From positions 1-18,559 of the forward strand of contig CALFVE010000246.1 in the NCBI GenBank assembly GCA_937928475.1: DNA of 18,559 nucleotides. Direction: 5' to 3'. The notes below the pieces were generated by a model. The model saw nothing but the letters and a program-made list of their open reading frames with translations, searched no databases and was not told the DNA's origin. A program made the position numbers and the translations under genes. The first letter of the stretch is position 1. Each line of letters opens with the position of its first letter. The stretch comes from an uncultured bacterium (lineage in GTDB: Bacteria; Armatimonadota; Zipacnadia; Zipacnadales; Zipacnadaceae). Below, piece by piece: positions 14,931-18,559 of the stretch.

Positions 14931-14959
14931 TTGACAGGGGCGGGGGTCTGTGCTATTCT
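14931..14959 (+). promoter_or_regulatory. promoter of rpsE
   Basis: TTGACA (14931-14936), a 17-bp spacer and TATTCT (14954-14959) form a near-consensus sigma-70-type promoter. The predicted transcript starts near 14966, leaving about a 60-nt leader before the rpsE start. Its presence confirms that this ribosomal gene is transcribed alone. Confidence 0.78.
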
Positions 14960-15025
14960 GTGTCCGCTTGCCTCCCCGGCCTCGCGGGAGGCTATGACAT
15001 TCTAGGGCGGAGGTTCCCCAGCAAG

Positions 15026-15622
15026 GTGCTATCACAGCGCGAGCAACTCGCCGAAGAGCAGTTCGAAGATCGCGTAATTCGCATAGACCGGACGCGCAAG
15101 ACCGTCAAGGGGGGGCGCATCTCCTCGGCCCGCGTGGTCGTCGCCATCGGCGACGGCAAGGGGCAAGTTGGCCTGGGGGTAGGCAAGGCTCTGACCGTCC
15201 CCGACGCCATCAACAAGGCGATCAAGCAAGCCCGCAAGAACATTATTCGCGTTCCCCTGGATGGCTACACTATCCCTCATGAGGTCCAGGCGCAGGTGGG
15301 CGGCGCGGTGATCCTCCTTAAGCCCGCCTCGCGGGGCACCGGGATCATCGCTGGCGGCGCGACGCGCCAGCTCATCGAGGTCAGCGGCATCCGCGACATC
15401 CTCACCAAGTCGCTGGGCTCGGGCAACGTGTTCAACCGCGCCCAGGCCTGCTTCAAGGCGCTGCAAATGCTGCGCGACCCTCGCGAAATCGCGGAACTGC
15501 GGGGCACCACGGTTGAACAGTTGCTGGGCCGCACGGTTACCGACGCCTACGCCGCAGAGGCTGCCGCGCAGGAGCAAGCGGCGGAAGCCGCTGAGGGGGC
15601 AGCCGCTGCCGAGGCCCAATAG
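15026..15622 (+). CDS. rpsE: 30S ribosomal protein S5 (isolated gene)
   Basis: A 198-residue S5 protein. The N-terminal double-stranded-RNA-binding S5 domain covers about residues 12-75 (EEQFEDRVIRIDR, VKGGR, IGDGKGQVGLGVGKA). The C-terminal S5 domain covers about 90-175 (IPHEV, LLKPASRGTGIIAGGATRQLIEVSGIRDILTKSLGSGN), and RGTTVEQLLGR resembles the E. coli end. A 25-residue Ala/Glu-rich tail is extra. The segment after KGGR reads ISSARVVVAIGD rather than the usual F-rich FSFTALTVVGD, and NRAQACFKAL replaces the usual NVVRAT, so it is somewhat divergent. The GTG start is chosen because GGAGGT lies upstream and the promoter at 14931-14959 excludes longer versions. None of the usual spc-operon neighbours (rplR, rpmD, rplO) is adjacent. 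S5 acts in decoding fidelity and small-subunit assembly. Confidence 0.93.
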   Translation: MLSQREQLAEEQFEDRVIRIDRTRKTVKGGRISSARVVVAIGDGKGQVGLGVGKALTVPDAINKAIKQARKNIIRVPLDGYTIPHEVQAQVGGAVILLKPASRGTGIIAGGATRQLIEVSGIRDILTKSLGSGNVFNRAQACFKALQMLRDPREIAELRGTTVEQLLGRTVTDAYAAEAAAQEQAAEAAEGAAAAEAQ

Positions 15623-15704
15623 CCGAGGTGGCGGCCAGCGGCAGGTCGCTAGGCACGGCCCCGGTCGAGAGATCGGAGCCATTTGGTGCCTGTGGGTGGG
15701 GGTG

Positions 15705-17315
15705 CTACGCGGCCCGCGCCTGGGTTGCCGCCGGGGGCAAGACGATCTCAAAGGTGCTGCCCTGGCCCTCGACGCTAGTCAGGCGGATCTCCCCGCCGTG
15801 CATCTCCACAATGCGGCGCGCCATGTAGAGGCCCAGGCCCAGGCCCTCCTGACGGCCGCGCGCCAGGCGGTGCTGCGCCCCCCGGCTGAACTTGTCAAAG
15901 ATAGCCTTCTGTTCCTGAGGGGCAATGCCCGGGCCCGTGTCGCTGACCCTGAGGGCGACTCCCTGTCCCCGCCGCAGGGCCCTGAGCGTGACTCGCCCGC
16001 CGTCCGGCGTAAACTTCACCGCATTCTCGGCCAGGTTGGTGAGCGCCATCTCCAGCCGGGTGGCGTCCGCCCAGACCAACGGCAGCCCCGGCTCCACGAC
16101 CGAGGCGATTTCCAGGTCACGCCCCTCGGTACGGCGCCGCAGCAGTCGCTCCACCTGGGCCACCAGGTCACCAGCATCCACCGGTTCACACACCAGCGCC
16201 AGTGCGCCGCGCTCAAGATTGCTGGCGTCCAAGAGTTTGCTGACGAGGCCACTAAGTCGGGCAGTCTCAGCGTTGAGGGCGGCCAACGCCTGGGCGGTCT
16301 GCTCCTCGTCGAGTTCCGGCCCCAGCGTGTCCAGCACCTGGGCCACGGCGCGTAGCGTGGCCAGCGGCGAGCGGAGTTCGTGAGAGACGATAGCGATGCC
16401 CTCTTCCTTCATCCGGGCAGCGCGCAGTAGGTCGGTCACGTCTTCCACCACGACTACCCAGCCCAGCGGCTGCCGGGCCCCCGGCGGGAAGGGAACCGTG
16501 GACACCCGCAGGTCCCGGGCCGGCTCTCCGGCAATCTCCACCAATCGGCCCTCCGTGGCCTCCCCCGAGGCCGGCCTGAGCACCTCGGCCAGTACCGCCC
16601 GCAAGCTATCTCCGGCCTTCCCTTCCGGCAGGGCGCAGACCGAGCAGCCCAGAATCTGCGCCTCCTCCAGGCCCACCATCTCCACCAAGCGCGGATTGAC
16701 GAGCGCGATCTGCCCGCCTTCCTCCACCAGTACCACGCCTTCCGTGAGATGCGAGACGATGCTTTCGTTGGTCTGCCGCTCGCGCTCCAAGACCGCAGTC
16801 AGCGCGTAGCCGAGCCAGCCGACGGCCACCGCGGAGATTACTTGTGCGGCCAGCACATAGGCCGTTTGCAGATCCAGGCCGTGCGCCACCGCGACCGCAG
16901 CGAACCAGGCGACGACCACGCCGGTGGTCAGCGGCAGGGCCAGAGGCAGAGACCCGAAGAAGATGCCGGCCAGCAAGATGAGAGTGATCAGAAGGGAGTT
17001 GAAGGGGCTGGTGAAGCCGCCGGTGCCAGCCAGGAAGGGCAGGAGCCAGGCGATGTCGCCGACCAGGGTGAAGGCGGCGGCAGGGGCCTCCTGCCCCCGG
17101 GCCTGCAACTGCTCCCAATCCACAAAGAAGCGATTAACCAAGGTGAAGAAAGCCGCGAGGCCCAGGGCGAACCAGGCGAGCGAGGTACGAGGCAGCGTCT
17201 CCTCCGGCGCCGCCAGCAGAAACAGCGCCGAAAAGGAGATTAGCACCGTTCGTACCTTATCGGCTTGACGGACCAGGCACAACTCTCGTTTGCGGAAAGG
17301 TGACGATACTGGCAT
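15705..17315 (-). CDS. membrane sensor histidine kinase with PAS domain
   Basis: A 536-residue histidine kinase. Residues about 20-175 contain some five to six hydrophobic helices forming a membrane sensor region with little extracytoplasmic loop. A PAS-like domain follows (about 185-295, ESIVSHLTEGVVLVEEGGQIALVNPRLVEMVGLEEAQILG). The HisKA helix carries phospho-acceptor H312 (GIAIVSHELRSPLATLR). The ATP-binding domain has an N-box (NLAENAVKF, N427/N431), G1 DTGPGI (D459) and G2 GLGLGLYMAR. All catalytic motifs are intact. No response regulator is adjacent, so it is an orphan. The receiver at 6654 is a conceivable but unproven partner. The upstream Shine-Dalgarno match is poor, so the start could be slightly further in. 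It is convergent with rpsE and divergent from the nitrilase gene. Confidence 0.93.
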   Translation of the reverse strand: MPVSSPFRKRELCLVRQADKVRTVLISFSALFLLAAPEETLPRTSLAWFALGLAAFFTLVNRFFVDWEQLQARGQEAPAAAFTLVGDIAWLLPFLAGTGGFTSPFNSLLITLILLAGIFFGSLPLALPLTTGVVVAWFAAVAVAHGLDLQTAYVLAAQVISAVAVGWLGYALTAVLERERQTNESIVSHLTEGVVLVEEGGQIALVNPRLVEMVGLEEAQILGCSVCALPEGKAGDSLRAVLAEVLRPASGEATEGRLVEIAGEPARDLRVSTVPFPPGARQPLGWVVVVEDVTDLLRAARMKEEGIAIVSHELRSPLATLRAVAQVLDTLGPELDEEQTAQALAALNAETARLSGLVSKLLDASNLERGALALVCEPVDAGDLVAQVERLLRRRTEGRDLEIASVVEPGLPLVWADATRLEMALTNLAENAVKFTPDGGRVTLRALRRGQGVALRVSDTGPGIAPQEQKAIFDKFSRGAQHRLARGRQEGLGLGLYMARRIVEMHGGEIRLTSVEGQGSTFEIVLPPAATQARAA

Positions 17316-17523
17316 GGTTCCAGAGCGATTGCCGGCAGAGGCGTGGGGGACACCCTCCCGCTGGGTGCAGGGACGACGCAGCCCGGCGCAGGCCTGTGCT
17401 GACTACATCGGCTGCTTGTGCCCAAAACCAAAGGGGGCTGCAAGGATTCGGGAGGTGAGAGACAGAAGCACGCCGAAATTGCGGGCAACGAGTTGGGCCC
17501 AGTTCCGCCAGGAGGTTCGCACC

Positions 17524-18432
17524 GTGTCCAGATTGGTCACCGTCGCCAGTGTCTCCCACTCTCCCAGCAGCGATCGCGAGGAACTGCTCAAGCAGGCCGC
17601 GCACTATGTCTGGCGGGCGGTGCGCCAGGGCGCCGACATTGTCGCCTTCCCCGAGGTCTACCCCCACCTGCACACGCCGCTCGAGCAGTGGCCGGAGGTC
17701 GCCGAGCAAGTCCCCGGCGAGACGGTCCAGCGCATGGCGGAAGTCGCCGCCCACCACCATTGCTACCTCGTCTGGCCACTGGTCGAGCGTCGCGGAGATC
17801 GCCTGTACAACAGCGCAGTAGTGATTGACCGGGAGGGCCAAGTCGCGGGAACCTACAGCAAGATGTACCTGACCATTGGCGAGATGGAGGCCGGTCTCCT
17901 GCCGGGTACGGAGCCGACGGTGGTGGAGACCGACTTCGGGAAGATCGGCATGGCCATCTGCTTCGACATGAACTGGCGGCCGGTCTGGGAGGGACTGAAG
18001 GCGAACGGCGCAGAGGTCGTCTTCTTTTGCTCCATGTACCGAGGCAGCCGGCAGATGCAGGAGCGGGCCTTTGAGTTCGGCTACTACGTCGTCTCGGCGA
18101 TCAGCGGGGAGTTGGGGCAGATCGTGGACATGACCGGGCGCGTGCTGAAGACCTCCCACCAGGACGTGGTCATTACGCAGGAGTTGAACCTCAATCGCCG
18201 GATGCTGCACCTGGACTACAACTGGGAGAAACTGGACGCTCTGCTGGAGAAGTACGGCGCGGACCTGACCTTCGATCTGACCGCTCCGGAGGGGCGCTTT
18301 GCCCTGGGCAGTCGGCGGCCGGGGCTGAGCGTCGAGGATGTGATTGACGAGTTCGGCCTGGAGCGCCTGGAGGACTACTGGGCGCGGGTGCTGAAGATGC
18401 GGGCGGAGAAACTGCGGGAGGCGGGCGAATAG
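17524..18432 (+). CDS. nitrilase-superfamily carbon-nitrogen hydrolase
   Basis: A 302-residue hydrolase of the nitrilase/amidase superfamily, which cleaves non-peptide C-N bonds through a covalent Cys intermediate. The catalytic triad is visible: E44 (IVAFPEVYPH), K113 (GTYSKMYLT) and C146 (IGMAICFDMNW). The family core is followed by VVSAISGELGQIVDMTGRVL and a C-terminal extension of about 50 residues (YGADLTFDLTAPEGRF...). The substrate cannot be told from sequence; an amide, such as a carbamoyl or N-acyl compound, is likely. The GTG start is chosen because AGGAGG sits eight bases upstream. The reading frame remains open upstream, but that part lacks family similarity. It is cytoplasmic and apparently monocistronic, divergent from the histidine kinase with a 208-bp gap in which I see no strong promoter. 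Confidence 0.9.
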   Translation: MSRLVTVASVSHSPSSDREELLKQAAHYVWRAVRQGADIVAFPEVYPHLHTPLEQWPEVAEQVPGETVQRMAEVAAHHHCYLVWPLVERRGDRLYNSAVVIDREGQVAGTYSKMYLTIGEMEAGLLPGTEPTVVETDFGKIGMAICFDMNWRPVWEGLKANGAEVVFFCSMYRGSRQMQERAFEFGYYVVSAISGELGQIVDMTGRVLKTSHQDVVITQELNLNRRMLHLDYNWEKLDALLEKYGADLTFDLTAPEGRFALGSRRPGLSVEDVIDEFGLERLEDYWARVLKMRAEKLREAGE

Positions 18433-18477
18433 GCGCCGAGTGGTGTCCCCAGGGGGTGGTGCGGAGGCTCTGTCCCT

Positions 18478-18559
18478 TCCGCGTAGGACAGGCTTCCAGC
18501 CTGCCTTGCGCTTCGCCTCCGAATGTGGGGGCGCAGGCTGGAAGCCTGCGCCACGCGGA
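18478..18559. repeat. long inverted repeat at right edge
   Basis: Two 27-bp arms (18478-18504 and 18533-18559) are inverted copies matching at 24 of 27 positions, with a 28-bp spacer. Each arm also contains a smaller palindrome, CAGGCTTCCAGCCTG or its complement. It starts 46 bp after the nitrilase stop. It could form a hairpin at the end of that transcript, but there is no T-run within the window, and the element may continue beyond the edge. Confidence 0.75.

Noticed and set aside
14714..15025. N-terminal extension of the rpsE frame
   Set aside because: It would run through the rpsE promoter and the divergent promoter, and it has no S5 similarity.
17290..17523. N-terminal extension of the nitrilase frame
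   Set aside because: The upstream residues lack nitrilase similarity, whereas GTG 17524 has a strong AGGAGG at proper distance and starts at the family core.
1..18559. CRISPR array, phage or plasmid functions
   Set aside because: No regularly spaced identical repeats with unique spacers, and no integrase, replication or structural phage proteins were found.

Overview
This is a GC-rich bacterial segment, about 65% GC by eye, with compact genes on both strands. Its lineage is uncertain. Several traits together point to an anaerobic, environmental bacterium, perhaps Armatimonadota, a planctomycete relative or a neighbouring phylum: an [FeFe]-hydrogenase operon of the electron-bifurcating Hnd/HydABC type, a URO-D/MtaA-like protein, a secreted DUF4838 protein, and an rpsE outside any ribosomal-protein operon. 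That placement rests on gene content only and is a low-confidence inference.

Left part (about 180-8350, + strand): an Hnd-type operon encodes a small thioredoxin-like [2Fe-2S] protein, a NuoE-like subunit, a 1024-residue flavoprotein and a 579-residue [FeFe] hydrogenase. The flavoprotein is the most interesting gene here. A thioredoxin-like [2Fe-2S] domain and a NuoF/HydB core are fused to a complete GltD/NfnB-like FAD-NADPH oxidoreductase with its own iron-sulfur domain. The complex may therefore couple H2, NAD(H), ferredoxin and NADP(H) in one assembly. After a 454-bp repeat-rich gap come a stand-alone receiver protein, of a type I recall near hydrogenases, and a URO-D-family protein.

Middle part (8556-13009, - strand): a secreted TPR protein, a secreted DUF4838 glycosidase-like protein, and a tRNA-Asp(GTC) with a clear promoter and terminator. 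Right part: a small - strand operon (a LapA-domain membrane protein, then a membrane protein with a roughly 160-residue Pro/Ala-rich insert) diverges from rpsE (ribosomal protein S5). Each has its own well-formed promoter. A membrane sensor histidine kinase (- strand) and a nitrilase-superfamily amidohydrolase (+ strand) finish the window.

Non-coding DNA is rich in structured repeats. A ~50-bp palindromic core occurs three times, in the hydrogenase operon, downstream of it, and between the TPR and DUF4838 genes. Two copies sit inside 104-108 bp units with imperfect terminal inverted repeats, and one of these is bracketed by 12-bp direct repeats, which suggests a small non-autonomous mobile element. 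There is also a 4 x 7-bp tandem repeat just upstream of the NuoF-GltD fusion gene, a perfect 24-bp palindrome, and a long inverted repeat at the right edge. I saw no CRISPR array, transposase gene or phage gene.
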